A stretch of 64,000 nt of DNA from Eupeodes corollae (taxonomy: Eukaryota; Arthropoda; Insecta; Diptera; Syrphidae): NCBI RefSeq assembly GCF_945859685.1, contig NC_079147.1, positions 169,491,174-169,555,173 of the forward strand. Direction: 5' to 3'. Position numbers and translations under genes: made by a program. Within the stretch, counting starts at the first letter, position 1, and the number at the start of each line of letters is the position of its first letter. Under the pieces are notes generated by a model. The model searched no databases. It was given only the letters and a program-made list of their open reading frames with translations, and had not been told where the DNA came from. Below, in pieces: positions 1-10,287 of this stretch.

Positions 1-290
1 TGACGCTTCTTTGGACTTGGAAGGCAATTGAGTAGTGAGGTCCTCTCTCGAGCATCTTAAATTACCATCTATAAGACACTCATCATCACGGTTCTTATTT
101 ATGGCCCTGAGACCATTTCCAAGAAAGATGAGAGCGTCTAAGGATGCATCGAGAAAAATTCTTCGGGTGATTTTTGGACCCATCTGCATAACTGCGAAAC
201 TGGAGCTAAAGACAGAGCTTTTTCTAGCAGCATGTTGGTCGAGGCCAAGGTCTGCCCGGGACTGTTGCGTCACCTTAAGTAAATAAGTAT
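1..290 (+). pseudogene. RTE-like LINE, 3' terminal fragment (C-terminal RT region and tail)
   Basis: The translation matches in several short frames the C-terminal part of the RTE-like LINE found more completely at 43978-45168 and 51264-58905. Shared stretches include the equivalents of 'FGL..QLSS', 'TLII', 'KKDES' and 'RVIFGP'. The fragment ends in GGACTGTTGCGTCACCTTAAGTAAATAAGTA, the same end as the other copies. It has several frame breaks, and the 5' part lies outside the window or is absent. No function is expected; it is a dead copy. The family assignment to the RTE clade is from recollection of insect endonuclease-reverse transcriptases and was not tested by search. Confidence 0.8.
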
Positions 291-1014
291 TATCTTGATT
301 CTTATAGCTTTATCACATTCTTGCTTTCTCATTAGGATATTGGAATTTAGAAACAATAAATATTTGTATCCTTAAGTTCTCTATTATGCGATGACAAAAT
401 AGTATTTATTTAGTATGGTTTTTTTGGTTGAAATTGTTTCCAATATAAAACCAGTTGGTCTTTTGAAATAAGTGTGGCTATACACAGCCGGAAAATTCGC
501 TGTTATAGTCTAGGTACTCTAAAATCACCAGCTATGTCAATATGCAAACAAATACAAACCAAATCATCCTTTTTATGGCGAAGATTTTTTAACCCTGATT
601 TGTGTTTGTAGAGCATCCATCCATCTTAGGCATAATTCCTACCATTCCTTAAAATAGGAAATTAATTTACATGCATGAAAACTTTATAATCCAATATCAG
701 AAGGTATTCAACAATCCTTCTTCTAGATTTTCTTTTACAATTTTCAGTTCTAGCTCAGAAAAATTAAGCACTACTCATATACATATATCTAATACAAATA
801 CGTAACCGTACATATTCCTGGTCACAGACAAGTAATTTAATTTTGCAATTTGTTGCACAAAAACCAAAGGAAAACTTTTACGAAGCTAATGCAAACTGTT
901 TTCTTGATATTGAAAAAGACAATACGCACATACGCCGCCGCCGCACAGTGGTCCCTTTGTATAAACCAAGTGGACAAAATTCTAAGAAGAACTAAACGGA
1001 TAGACCGATTTAGT
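291..1014. other. AT-rich non-coding stretch
   Basis: No ORF with recognisable content and no clear repeat boundary. Near 985-1015 there is a short inverted motif AACTAAA...TTTAGTT around CGGATAGACCGA. It resembles part of repeat family R2 (8140-8160), but the similarity is too short to name. Confidence 0.4.
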
Positions 1015-2035
1015 TGAAATTTGGAATGTGTTATGAATACAATAGGTAGAAGTTCTCAATATGATACAAATACTGCGGGAACACTTCCTAGTGTTGTGGA
1101 TTCCATAAAACCTGTAACCTTTGTTTCTGGTTTCTTGTGCTTGTTTCGTCGCAAAGCCATCCTACGGGTATTGCAGCTGATTTTATTATTTCAGATCTAT
1201 ATAACAATATTTTATGAACCGTTGTCGCCATATAGTACCAAGGATATAGCTCAAGAGCCGAAATAGCTTTTTCCTCCGTATACGCTCCAAATTTATTTGG
1301 TTTTATTGAAAAGGTGCTGCAAATACTTTCCAAAATTACACTAAATTTCGTTATTAATGCTAAGTCAATTTCCGTAATTTCTTCCTTTACAGTAGGATTT
1401 CCAAAATCCTTCCAGGTTTGTTACTGTCATTAGTTGTACTTAAACCTTGCTTAAGTTCAGATAAATTATTCATCTTTGTTAGTTTTGCACCACATATTTA
1501 TATTTTCTTTAAATTAATTACACACGATTCAAAATTGATAATTGTGTCATGCACATTTTTGACTTCATCATCAACTCGCAGTTTTTCTTCTCGTATTAGA
1601 TCAAGACTTTTTTTAATTGAATTCATAGAGGCCTGCAATAAGGTGTCGGGGAAGGAATAGGATTTATCCAAATTTTGTTTTTTGAACCGGTTACGTTCAA
1701 CAGAAGTGGTATTATCGATTGTCATAAATAAATTAGAATCCGTTGAATCTAAATCACGATCATCTGTAACTTTTTGTTTGAATTCACTCTGACTCAAAGA
1801 TCCATCACAACCCCATTTAGTCACAAGCGTAAGATTATTTTTTTGTTTTTTTATGATTTCATTAGTTTCTTTTTGTTTGATAATTCTCTTAGATGTGGCC
1901 AAGCGTAACACGAACACATGTTTCTGGAATTACAATTTTATCAGGATAACATTGAATTTTCGATCAGTTGACTTTTTATCACTTCATATTGATATTTTGT
2001 AAAAGTCGTTTGAATAATTTATGGTAATGCTGTGT
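1015..2035 (-). pseudogene. Transib-like transposase remnant
   Basis: Read on the minus strand, two blocks look like a Transib DNA transposase. The N-terminal block (about 2035-1500) has KWGCDGS followed by SQSEFKQK, which I recall as the surroundings of the first catalytic aspartate in Transib proteins. The C-terminal block (about 1420-1015) has a run similar to 'NPTVKEEITEIDLALITKF' and then LYPWYYMATTVHKILL, PVGWLCDE and TRKCSR. These match the conserved Transib tail (YPWYYMPPTVHKIL...LPIGQLSEEA...RKCSR). The middle of the protein is missing, so at least one catalytic acidic residue is absent, and several frameshifts separate the blocks. An intact transposase would be roughly 650-700 aa. 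I saw no terminal inverted repeats. RAG1 is the distant cellular relative of this family. Confidence 0.75.
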
Positions 2036-3400
2036 CGGAACTCAAAATCAGTTGATAGTGGTAAGTATAAAAGACACAGAAGCGTTTATTAGATTTTGGA
2101 ATGTCATTAAATATAGTTAACATCTTTTCTTTATGTCAAAAACAATCCGTTCAATCTGATCTGTTTTTAAATAACGATACCTTTCACATAAAAATTTTTA
2201 AGGGAACTTAAACTTTGGCTTAAAAAGAATTCGCACAACACTTTTTTTTTAAATCAAAATCAGCCATTCTGACACTTTTTAATTTTTAAATCCAAAACTT
2301 AAAAAGAAATGCAACTATGGAAAAATATGTAAACAAAGCTTAAAAAGAAATGCAACTATGAAAAAATATGTAAACAAAAATTTAACCAAAATAGCTGTGA
2401 AGTTACCAACGGAAACACGTGTTAGTTAGACTTAAAGCTTCTTGGAGAAAATGACCTTTTTTTTTATAGGATTAATAGTATTTAGTATTATTTTTAAAAT
2501 AGTCTAATAGCGAACAGTTAGCATAGTTTAGCTTTTTTTATACAGATCTTTATATAGACAAAATAAATTGTCCCAGTGGTAGCTCCGATCAAGAGCCATG
2601 TGTTTTAAATAATTGAATCAATTTGACTAACGGTAAATATGATAATAAATCTTATTATTATACTTTACCAAAAATGGTTTTTATAAGAAAATACACCCTC
2701 TTAAAATATTATAAATAAATGACATAAAATTAAAAAATTGATGAGCTCATTCTTTTATTACATGTATAAGGTTCAAAAAAATCGAAACAACTTTAATGTT
2801 CCAACTCTTCAAATACTGTTTTATTTTTCAATTTGGAACCACCGTGCGCCGTAGATAAAAGAATATGTAACAACAAAATGGAAAAACGTTCTTGTTTTTC
2901 AAACTTAAAAGTGTGAATGCAAACGAATTTTAAATTAAAACACCAACTAGACTGGAAGAAGTGATATTTCGTTTCAGTTTCATAAATTCATTATTGCAAT
3001 GGTAGAAACAAGCAGTCAGAAGAAGGACCAAAAGGACGAACTACGCATTTACCATTGCAATCTGTATATCCAATCTCCTCGAGCTGTTTAACCAAAGACC
3101 TCAGCTTTAACAAATGGAGATAGTTTCATTGTATTCTGTTTTAGGGGTGGCTGTTATAAGTTTGAACTATGGAGTACAATGTGCAAAATAGCGAAAGATA
3201 TAGAGGCATTATTTTTCAAGAAATTATTCGGAAGTGCGATGCGATGACAGACAAAAGGAAAATAATTAACATAACGAAATTAATGGCAGCGATGTTCGTG
3301 TTAATGCTTTTCTGAAACGAAAATGAGTTTGTTTTTCGCCTTGCTTGTGCGCTCTAACATAAACAAACTATACCCAAATGAGTTGAGTTTTTGACATTAT
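2036..3400. other. AT-rich non-coding stretch
   Basis: No coding content recognised on either strand. It contains a small 41-bp tandem duplication at 2299-2380 and is otherwise featureless at this resolution. Confidence 0.4.
2299..2380. repeat. 41-bp tandem duplication (2 copies)
   Basis: The block starting TTAAAAAGAAATGCAACTAT at 2299 is repeated at 2340 with about two differences. It is a local tandem duplication in non-coding DNA. Confidence 0.8.
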
Positions 3401-3540
3401 TTTGGTTTCTAAGAAGTTCAGTTCTGAGTCATACAAATGCTAGTTTCATAGTGGCAGAGGACAAATAGAATGCAATTATAAAATGGCCTTTGATGGGTTT
3501 TCAAAAACAAAAAATGATGTTAATTTTTCTTGATATATAT

Positions 3541-4260
3541 ACACTTCGTGTCACATGAATAAGGACATGCCTTTTTTGTTTTTATTTGACGATATTTTTC
3601 AAACGCTTAGGTTTTTGGGAAAATCCCAAATGTGGAATGAATGAGTTACAGTCCCTGGCCATATTATTAGACTCACTTTAGATTGTATGCAAATTCTTAA
3701 TTTAAGATTTAAAGAATTTTTTTTCAAAATAATATTTTCAGTTTTTTGTTGTTGTTATTTTCGTTATTTTTTTCAATATCTTGTTGAACCTCCTTTTGCT
3801 CTAATAAGAGCCTTAATTCTGCGCGGCATACTGTCAATGCATGATTTGACTGTTTCCTGCATTTGTGGGTGGTGATTCCACACGTGAATTACTATTTCAA
3901 TAAGCTACCGCATCCTTAGCTACTTCCCTCTTTCATCAGCTCCCACACGTTTTCAATTGGGTTCATATCAGTACTGTTTCCCGCCCAGTCCAACAAAGGG
4001 ATGTTTTCTTCCCTCAAATAAGTTTTTATGGACCGGGCTGTGTGGCATGGCCTCCATCTCGCATACAAATGTAACCATACATCGAATAATCTAATAATTA
4101 TAAAAATTCTGCCTGCAGTGCGTCTAATAATATGGCCAGGGACTGTATGTATTAAGTTTATATTGCAAACAAATGTTAACGTGGTAAATACAGGTTTTAA
4201 AGCGAAGAAGATAATACAAAGTTCCTGTTTTATTGTGTTACATGAATGGGAACAAGATCT
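3541..4260. mobile_element. Tc1-type non-autonomous element X (copy A), interrupted by a smaller Tc1 derivative
   Basis: The block ACACTTCGTGTCACATGAAT (3541) to TGTTACATGAATGGGAACAAG (about 4255) shares segments with 10288-10640. Common parts are 'TTTGACGATATTTTTCAAA..CTTAGGTTT' and 'TAAGTTTATATTGCAAACAAA', in reverse orientation there. A separate 497-bp Tc1-like element sits at 3649-4145 between them at a TA. Ends and orientation are not well resolved. The same arrangement recurs in copy B at about 6076-6795. Confidence 0.4.
3649..4145 (-). mobile_element. Tc1-like internally deleted element with terminal inverted repeats (copy A)
   Basis: Flanked by TA on both sides (3647-3648, 4146-4147). 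The ends are inverted: CAGTCCCTGGCCATATTATT on the left and AATAATATGGCCAGGGACTG on the right, about 28 bp with few mismatches. On the minus strand it encodes only the C-terminal part of a Tc1/Tc3-type transposase: a CHTARSIKTYLREENIP block, LLDWAG, and NPIENVWELMK, which contains the third catalytic acidic residue (E). A degraded 'SMPRR..ALI.AKGG' end follows. The N-terminal DNA-binding domain and the first two catalytic residues are missing, so it could move only with a transposase supplied elsewhere. Confidence 0.85.
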
Positions 4261-4353
4261 AAATTAACCTGTTATCGTGTTTTAAATCAGATAAAAGGAT
4301 ACTTTGGTTGTTGTAGAGCTTAGTACGAGCATTAATCTGATAAAATCAAGAAG

Positions 4354-4395
4354 TATGGGTAGAGGTAAGGATCTAACTAAGGAGGATGTCTCTTA
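4354..4395 (+). pseudogene. N-terminal scrap of a Tc1-like transposase (copy A)
   Basis: An ATG opens MGRGKDLTKEDVS followed by a stop. This resembles the start of Tc1/Tc3-type transposases (MGRGKxLTxEE...), just before the first helix of the DNA-binding domain. The following sequence does not continue the family clearly. The match is short, so the call is tentative. Confidence 0.4.
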
Positions 4396-4959
4396 AGAAA
4401 AGTCTATACCAAAAAGTATGCAGTACCAAAAAAACCGAAGAGATTATTGAAGCCATACAACGGCCTTGGGTCCACATTTCGCTTAAGTAGCTCACAGCAC
4501 TCTACGAATCCATACAATTAAAGTAATTTAGAAATCAGGAGGTAGCACACATTACTAAAAATTATTTTAATCCATTGAATACAACCAGTATTTACCGAAA
4601 CCATAATATATTTCTTAATTTTTTTTTTACTTTAAAGAATCTTACAGGTAAATTTAGATTAGTGTATGTACTAGCGTATGCATAAAATTGGGGAGAATGA
4701 GGAAACAAATTTGCTGCTTTTGGCAATTATGTTTAAAACGCCTTCATAATTAGATAATCACAATATCTTTCTTTGCAATTTAAAGGTTTTAATCTTATTG
4801 TACCATAAATAATATTTACAATATAACAGAAAACAGTAAATGAACGCCAGATCTTTTATTTTGAAGACAACGTCGTTGACAACTTAATGGTTAGGTTAGT
4901 TTAAAGTGGCTGTCCATGATGGAGTAGGACACACTTAAGCTAGTTTAAATTAGTCTGAA

Positions 4960-5222
4960 TTTAAGATTCAAAATTGTACCTGAAAAATAAGTTTGTCTTC
5001 AAAAATTTAAATGCCATCTTATAAATCAAAACACGTTTTATTTTCCAAATTTCTTTTTCTAAAAAAATGTTTGGTATGCAGTTGTTAAGTGATTGTAAAT
5101 ACACGCTCTACATTTTAATTTCGTAAACAAATGTTGAACTGTTTTTAAGATACAGAATTTAAAAAAAAATCAGAGAAAATTATAAAACGGTTCTATGAGC
5201 GGTACCTTTTCTCAGCAATACA
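4960..5222 (-). repeat. Repeat family R2, truncated (copy A)
   Basis: The reverse complement of this stretch matches the long R2 copy at 33640-34520. The clearest block is TTCTATGAGCGGTACC...CTCAGCAATAC at 5189-5215, which pairs with 34045-34075. It stops abruptly at an RTE fragment. No coding capacity. Confidence 0.65.
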
Positions 5223-5227
5223 ACAAT

Positions 5228-5480
5228 ATGTGGCGCCACCTGATCCGCGGTCTTCCTCTACTGCGCTGTCCTGTGTGTGTGAATTAGAAGACTTTCCGGG
5301 CCGGATCATTGGTTTTCATGCGCTCTTTGTGATCCAGCCATCTTAGTCGTTGGACTTTTACCCTTCTGGCTAAGTCTACGTCGCTGTACAGCCCGTACAG
5401 CTCGTCGTTCCATCTTCCCCTCCACTCCCCTTTGATGCATACGGGACCGTAGCACACTCCACGCAAATCTTTTACGATTT
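5228..5480 (-). pseudogene. RTE-like LINE fragment (C-terminal RT region), copy A
   Basis: The minus strand reads VCYGPVCIKGEWRGRWNDEL, then DLARRVKVQRLRWLDHKERM and PARKVF. This is the conserved C-terminal stretch of the RTE-like LINE, closest to the copy at 43978-45168. The 3' tail is missing and an unrelated frame precedes it. It lies inside duplication copy A. Confidence 0.85.
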
Positions 5481-5529
5481 TTTCGCTGAATGTAAGGAAA
5501 TATCCATATACCAATAATAGTTAAAATTG

Positions 5530-5740
5530 ATTTGAAGCCATAATCTTAAATTAAAAAAAAAAATATTTGAGTCGAAAACCAATTTTTACCAACTTTTAGT
5601 ACTGCTTTTATTTCTTATTGAAAAAACTGTCTATTTGATTTGTTTTTAAATTTTACCAGATGTCAAAAACGTTATTCTATGTTGCACACAAAATTCGGGG
5701 TGACAAAATATGTTTTCTTTGGATCTTCTGATCCTGAAAA
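5530..5740 (-). repeat. Inverted fragment of repeat family R1 (copy A)
   Basis: The stretch AAATATTTGAGTCGAAAACC...TTTACCAACTTTTA and CCAGATGTCAAAAACGTTAT is the reverse complement of parts of R1 (32300-32420, 47500-47530). It is non-coding and duplicated at 8455-8660. Confidence 0.7.
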
Positions 5741-6184
5741 TGATTAAAGCTTTTTCCAATCTAAAATCAATTTTTCAGTATTAGGAATGTATAATGTGAA
5801 TGAATGATGGAAAACATGTTACAAATTTTTGTATAGCATACAAAATATTTTAGAAAACAATTTCAGCTGTGTAAGTATTAACGCGAAAAATATGTCGCTA
5901 TCTCGCGTAAAAGTGTTTTTTAAACTTTTAAGGTTTTTGGTTTCTAAGGAGTTCAGTTCTGAGTCATACAAATGCTAGTTTCACAGTGGCAGAGGACAAA
6001 TAGAATGCAATTATAAAATGGGCTTTGATGGGTTTTCAAAAACAAAAAATGATGTTAATTTTTCTTGATATATATACACTTCGTGTCACATGAATAAGGA
6101 CATGCCTTTTTTGTTTTTTATTTGACGATATTTTTCAAATGCTTAGGTTTTTGGGAAAACCCCAAATGTGGAATGAATGAGTTA

Positions 6185-6680
6185 CAGTCCCTTGCCATAT
6201 TATTAGACGCACTTTAGATTTTATGCAAATTCTTGATTTAAGATTTAAAGAATTTTTTTCAAATTAATATTTTCAGTTTTTTGTTGTTGTTATTTTTGTA
6301 ATTTTTTTCAATATCTTGTTGAACCTCGTTTGGCTCTAATAAGAACCTCATTTCTGCGCGGCATACTGTCAATGCATGATTTGACTTTTTCCTGCATTTG
6401 TGGGTGGTAATTCCACACGTGAATTACTATTTCAATAAGCTACCGCATCTTTAGCTACTTCCCTCTTTCATCAGCTCCCACACGTTTTCAATTGGGTTCA
6501 TATCAGTGCTGTTTCCCGGCCAGTCCAACAAAGGGATGTTTTCTTCCCTCAAATAAGTTTTTATGGACCGGGCTGTGTGGCATGGCCTCCATCTCGCATA
6601 CAAATGTAACCATACATCGAATAATCTAATAATTATAAAAATTCTGCCTGCAGTGCGTCTAATAATATGGCCAGGGACTG
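6185..6680 (-). mobile_element. Tc1-like internally deleted element (copy B)
   Basis: Same element as 3649-4145, flanked by TA at 6183-6184 and 6681-6682, with inverted ends CAGTCCCTTGCCATATTATT and AATAATATGGCCAGGGACTG. Its surroundings are also duplicated, so this copy arose by the segmental duplication and not by a second transposition. A few substitutions separate it from copy A. Confidence 0.85.
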
Positions 6681-6889
6681 TATGTATTAAGTTTATATTG
6701 CAAACAAATGTTAACGTGGTAAATACAGGTTTTAAAGCGAAGAAGATAATACAAAGTTCCTGTTTTATTGTGTTACATGAATGGGAACAAGATCTAAATT
6801 AACCTGTTATCGTGTTTTAAATCAGATAAAAAGATACTTTGGTTGTTGTAGAGCTTAGTACGAGCATTAATCTGATAAAATCAAGAAGT

Positions 6890-6931
6890 ATGGGTAGAGG
6901 TAAGGATCTAACTAAGGAGGATGTCTCTTAA
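6890..6931 (+). pseudogene. N-terminal scrap of a Tc1-like transposase (copy B)
   Basis: Identical short reading frame MGRGKDLTKEDVS and stop, the duplicate of 4354-4395. Tentative for the same reason. Confidence 0.4.
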
Positions 6932-7499
6932 GAAAAGTCTATACCAAAAAGTATGCAGTACCAAAAAACCGAAGAGATTATTGAAGCCATAAAACGGCTT
7001 TGGGTCCACATTTTGCTTAAGAAGCTCACAGCACTCTACGAATCCATACAATTAAAATAATTTAGAAATCAGGAGGTAGCACACATTACTAAAAATTATT
7101 TTAATCCATTGAATACAACCAGTATTTACCGAAACCATAATATATTTCGTAATTTTTTTTACTTTAAAGAATCTTACAGGTAAATTTAGATTAGTGTATG
7201 TACTAGCGTATGCATAAAATTGGGGAGAATGAGGAAACAAATTTGCTGCTTTTGGCCATTATGCTTAAAACACCTTTATAATTAGATAATCACAATATCT
7301 TTCTTTGCAATTTAAAGGTTTTAATCTTATTGTACCATAAATAATATTTACAATATAACAGAAAACAGTAAATGAACGCCAGATCTTTTATTTTGAAGAC
7401 AACGTCGCGTCGTTGACAACATAATGGTTAGGTTAGGTTAAAGTGGCTGTCCGTGATAGAGTAGGACACACTTAGGCTTGTTTAAATTAGTCTGAATTT

Positions 7500-8290
7500 A
7501 AGATTCAAAATTTTACCTGAAAAATAAGTTTGTCTTCAAAAATTTAACTGCCATATTATAAATAAAAACACGTTTTATTTTCCAAATTTCTTTTTCGAAA
7601 ATCGTTAAAGCGATTTTTTTAAAAATTAATTTTGTATATATAAAATTTTTCAATTTTGTTCTAAAAATATGTTTAGTATGGAGTTGTTAAGTGATTGTAA
7701 ATACACGCTCTACATTTGAATTTCGTAAACAATTTGGAAAAAAAATCAATAAAAAACAATGCACTTTTGATAATCAAATATTGTTAATTCAATATAAGAG
7801 CTCGTTTGGAAAAACAAATTATTGAAATCGGGTCACAAGTTGCTGAGAAAATTATAAAAAGGTTCTATGAGCGGTACCTTTCCTCAGCAATACATAAATA
7901 TGTTTTTCGTACTAAAAGAAGCCAAGTTAAAAATAAAATTTTGGAGAAAATTTAAAAAAATCCATCAGTTTGTTTTTGAGAAATCTCGAATTTTTGACCA
8001 AAATAATTGTATGGAGGCCAATGTTAGTTTTGATCCTAAAAAAATGAAAAAAACACCTAACGTAAATTTACTGAAAATCTTACCTTCAAAGTTTGAACTC
8101 AATCGACCCAATGGTTTAGGTTTTAGGAGCATGAATAGACAGACCGGATAGACCGGACGGAATCGCAGGACCCACTTTTTTAGACTTCTGTGTCATCGTA
8201 TTATCATGTTTAATAAAAATCTCCAGTTCGAAATTTTGCACGAATGCAATACTTGCCATATAGTTCCCATGTGTCACAAGTAAACATTAT
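7500..8290 (-). repeat. Repeat family R2 (copy B, longer)
   Basis: Reverse complement of the R2 copy at 33640-34520. Matching blocks include GAACTCAATCGACCCAATGG, GGTTTTAGGAGC, CGGACGGAATCGCAGGACCC, GAAATTTTGCACGAATGC and CTTGCCATATAGTTCC. It has no coherent long ORF of its own; the 94-aa ORF here (7867-8151) is a frame through this repeat. It is probably a non-autonomous mobile element, but class and ends are not established. Confidence 0.7.
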
Positions 8291-8365
8291 ATGCAAGAAG
8301 AAGGTAAAATTAATGTTTACCTCGACAATGTCTCGGTGATCAACATGGATCAACAAAGCACACTC

Positions 8366-8425
8366 CTGACTTACTTACTTAAAGTGGGACCGTAGCACAC
8401 TCCACGCAAAGCTTTTATGATTTTT
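8366..8425 (-). pseudogene. RTE-like LINE fragment (copy B, mostly deleted)
   Basis: A short remnant joins the RTE 3' tail (ACTTACTTACTTAAAGT, reverse complement of the AAGT repeat tail) directly to GGGACCGTAGCACACTCC, which is the inner part of the fragment at 5228-5480. About 180 bp between them were lost. This copy keeps the LINE tail that copy A lacks. Confidence 0.7.
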
Positions 8426-8454
8426 TCGTTGAATGTAAGGAAATATCCATAAAA

Positions 8455-8660
8455 TTGATTTGAAGCCGTAATCTTCAATTTAAAAAAAAAAATATTTGAG
8501 TCGAAAATCAATTTTTACCAACTTTTAGTACTGTTTTTATTTTTTATAGAAAATTATTTGATTTGTTTTTAAATTTTACCAGATGTCAAAAACGTTATTC
8601 TATGTTGCACACAAAATTCGGGGTGACAAAATATGTTTTCTTTGGATCTTCTGATCCTGA
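8455..8660 (-). repeat. Inverted fragment of repeat family R1 (copy B)
   Basis: Duplicate of 5530-5740 with small indels. It has the same GAGTCGAAAATCAATTTTTACC and CAGATGTCAAAAACGTT blocks, which match R1 at 32390-32420 in reverse. Confidence 0.7.
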
Positions 8661-8833
8661 AAATGATTAAAGCTTTTTCCAATCTAAAGTCAATTTTTAG
8701 TATGAGGAATGTATAATGTGAATGAATGATAGTATAAGTACCACACAAAACGAAAATAAAAAATTGGAAACATGTTACAAATTTGTATATAGCACACAAA
8801 ATATTTTAGAAAACAAATTCAGCTGTGTAAGTA

Positions 8834-10100
8834 AACGGTGATTTTTTAAGAGCTTGAGAACTTTTTTTTAAAAAAAAAACGCATACAATTTGCAAAATCT
8901 CATCGATTCTTTATTTGAAACGTTAGATTGGTCCATGACATTTCTTTTTTAAAGATAATTTCATTTAAATGTTGACCGCGGCTGCGTCTTAGGTGGTCCA
9001 TTCGGAAAGTCCAATTTTGGGTAACTTTTTCGAGCATTTCGGCCGGAATAGCCCGAATTTCTTCGGAAATGTTGTCTTCCAAAGCTGAAATAGTTGCTGG
9101 CTTATTTGTGTAGACTTTAGACTTGACGTAGCCCCACAAAAAATAGTCTAAAGGCGTCAAATCGCATGATCTTGGTGGCCAACTTACCGGTCCATTCCTT
9201 GAGATGAATTGTTCTCCGAAGTTTTCCCTCAAAATGGCCATAGAATCGCGAGCTGTGTGGCATGTAGCGCCATCTTGTTGAAACCACATGTCAACCAAGT
9301 TCAGTTCTTCCATTTTTGGCAACAAAAAGTTTGTTAGCATTGAACGATAGCGATCGCCATTCACCGTAACGTTGCGTCCTACAGCATCTTTGAAAAAATA
9401 CGGTCCAATGATTCCACCAGCGTACAAACCACACCAAACAGTGCATTTTTCGGGATGCATGGGCAGTTCTTGAACGGCTTCTGGTTGCTCTTCACTCCAA
9501 AAGCGGCAATTTTGCTTATTTACGTTTCCATTCAACCAGAAATGAGCCTCATCGCTGAACAAAATTTGTCGATAAAAAAGCGGATTTTCTAGGGCCCATT
9601 CACTGAAAATTCGACGTTGTGGCAGATCATTCGGCTTCAGTTCTTGCACGAGCTGTATTTTATACAGTTTTACACCAAGATCTTTGCGTAAAATCTTCCA
9701 TGTGGTCGAATAACACAAACCCAATTGCTGCGAACGGTGACGAATCGACATTTCACGGTCTTCAGCAAACACTCTCAGAAACAGACGCAATATTCTCTTC
9801 TGTACGCACTGTACGCATTCGTGTGGGTGGTTTTATGTCCAATAAAGTAAACTGAGTGCGAAACTTGGTCACAATCGCATTAATTGTTTGCTCACTTGGT
9901 CGATTATGTAGACCATAAATCGGACGTAAAGCGCGAAACACATTTCGAACCGAACACTGATTTTGGTAATAAAATTCAATGATTTGCAAGCGTTGCTCGT
10001 TAGTAAGTCTATTCATGATGAAATGACACCATGTCTGAAATCCCGCGTGATCTGTCAAATACTAATGCATGAAAATCCTAACCTCAAAAAAATCACCCTT
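8834..10100 (-). mobile_element. mariner-like element, complete ends, flanked by TA
   Basis: The 1267-bp element lies between TA dinucleotides at 8832-8833 and 10101-10102. The ends are inverted: AACGGTGATTTTTT on the left and AAAAAAATCACCCTT on the right, with weaker pairing further in. The duplicated copy A at about 5876-5890 keeps the uninterrupted site, GTGTAAGTATTAACGCG, with one TA. The boundaries are therefore exact and the insertion is younger than the segmental duplication. Confidence 0.95.
8900..10016 (-). pseudogene. mariner transposase, broken by one frameshift
   Basis: Cut-and-paste transposase of the Tc1/mariner superfamily, acting on the inverted ends of its own element. The probable start is ATG at 10016 (MNRLTNEQRLQIIEFYYQN), opening a helix-turn-helix DNA-binding region. 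That frame stops after ENIASVSESVC near 9765. The adjacent frame continues as VFAEDREMSIRHRSQQLGL to the stop at 8900. The catalytic residues are visible: D in LFSDEAHFW, D in WFQQDGATCHTA, and D in WPPRSCDLTPLDYF, with 36 residues between the second and third. Total length is about 370 codons, normal for the family. Only a one-base-type frameshift near 9770-9785 disrupts it; the frame after it has no ATG at its edge, so it is not a separate gene. Confidence 0.93.
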
Positions 10101-10287
10101 TATTAACGCGAAAAATATGTCGCTATCTCCCGTAAAAGTGTTTTTTAAACTTTTAAGGTTTTCACTATTATTAACATTAAGGATGTTTTGTTGAAAGAGT
10201 AAGCAAAAACAATCTATAAAAAGATTCCAAACTCATTTGCATATATTTGTATTTTCTTTTGATGTGTATTGTTTTTTTCGATCGCAT

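Larger units (their letters stand above)
3401..5935. repeat. Tandem segmental duplication, copy A
   Basis: The sequence from TTTGGTTTCTAAGAAGTTCA (3401) onward recurs from 5936 at a constant offset of about 2535 bp, with only scattered substitutions over the first kilobase. Copy A ends ...TTTTAAGGTTTT and runs straight into copy B. Copy A holds a Tc1-like deletion derivative, a Tc1 N-terminal scrap, a truncated R2 repeat, an RTE fragment and an inverted R1 fragment, in that order. It lacks the mariner present in copy B and part of R2. Confidence 0.9.
5936..10162. repeat. Tandem segmental duplication, copy B
   Basis: Second copy of the 2.5-kb unit. It begins TTTGGTTTCTAAGGAGTTCAG and ends ...CTTTTAAGGTTTT at about 10162, the same end as copy A. 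It is longer because it retains about 0.5 kb more of repeat R2 (7866-8290) and gained a 1267-bp mariner (8834-10100). The RTE fragment inside it is more deleted than in copy A. The junction between copies has a few bases of T-rich microhomology. Confidence 0.9.

Noticed and set aside
1498..1917. Novel 139-aa small gene on the minus strand
   Set aside because: The conserved KWGCDGS...SEFKQK block and the downstream frames fit a broken Transib transposase better.
4028..4267. A 79-codon ORF that is present identically at 6563-6802
   Set aside because: Identity is due to the segmental duplication. The frame runs antisense through the Tc1-like transposase remnant and has no domain of its own.
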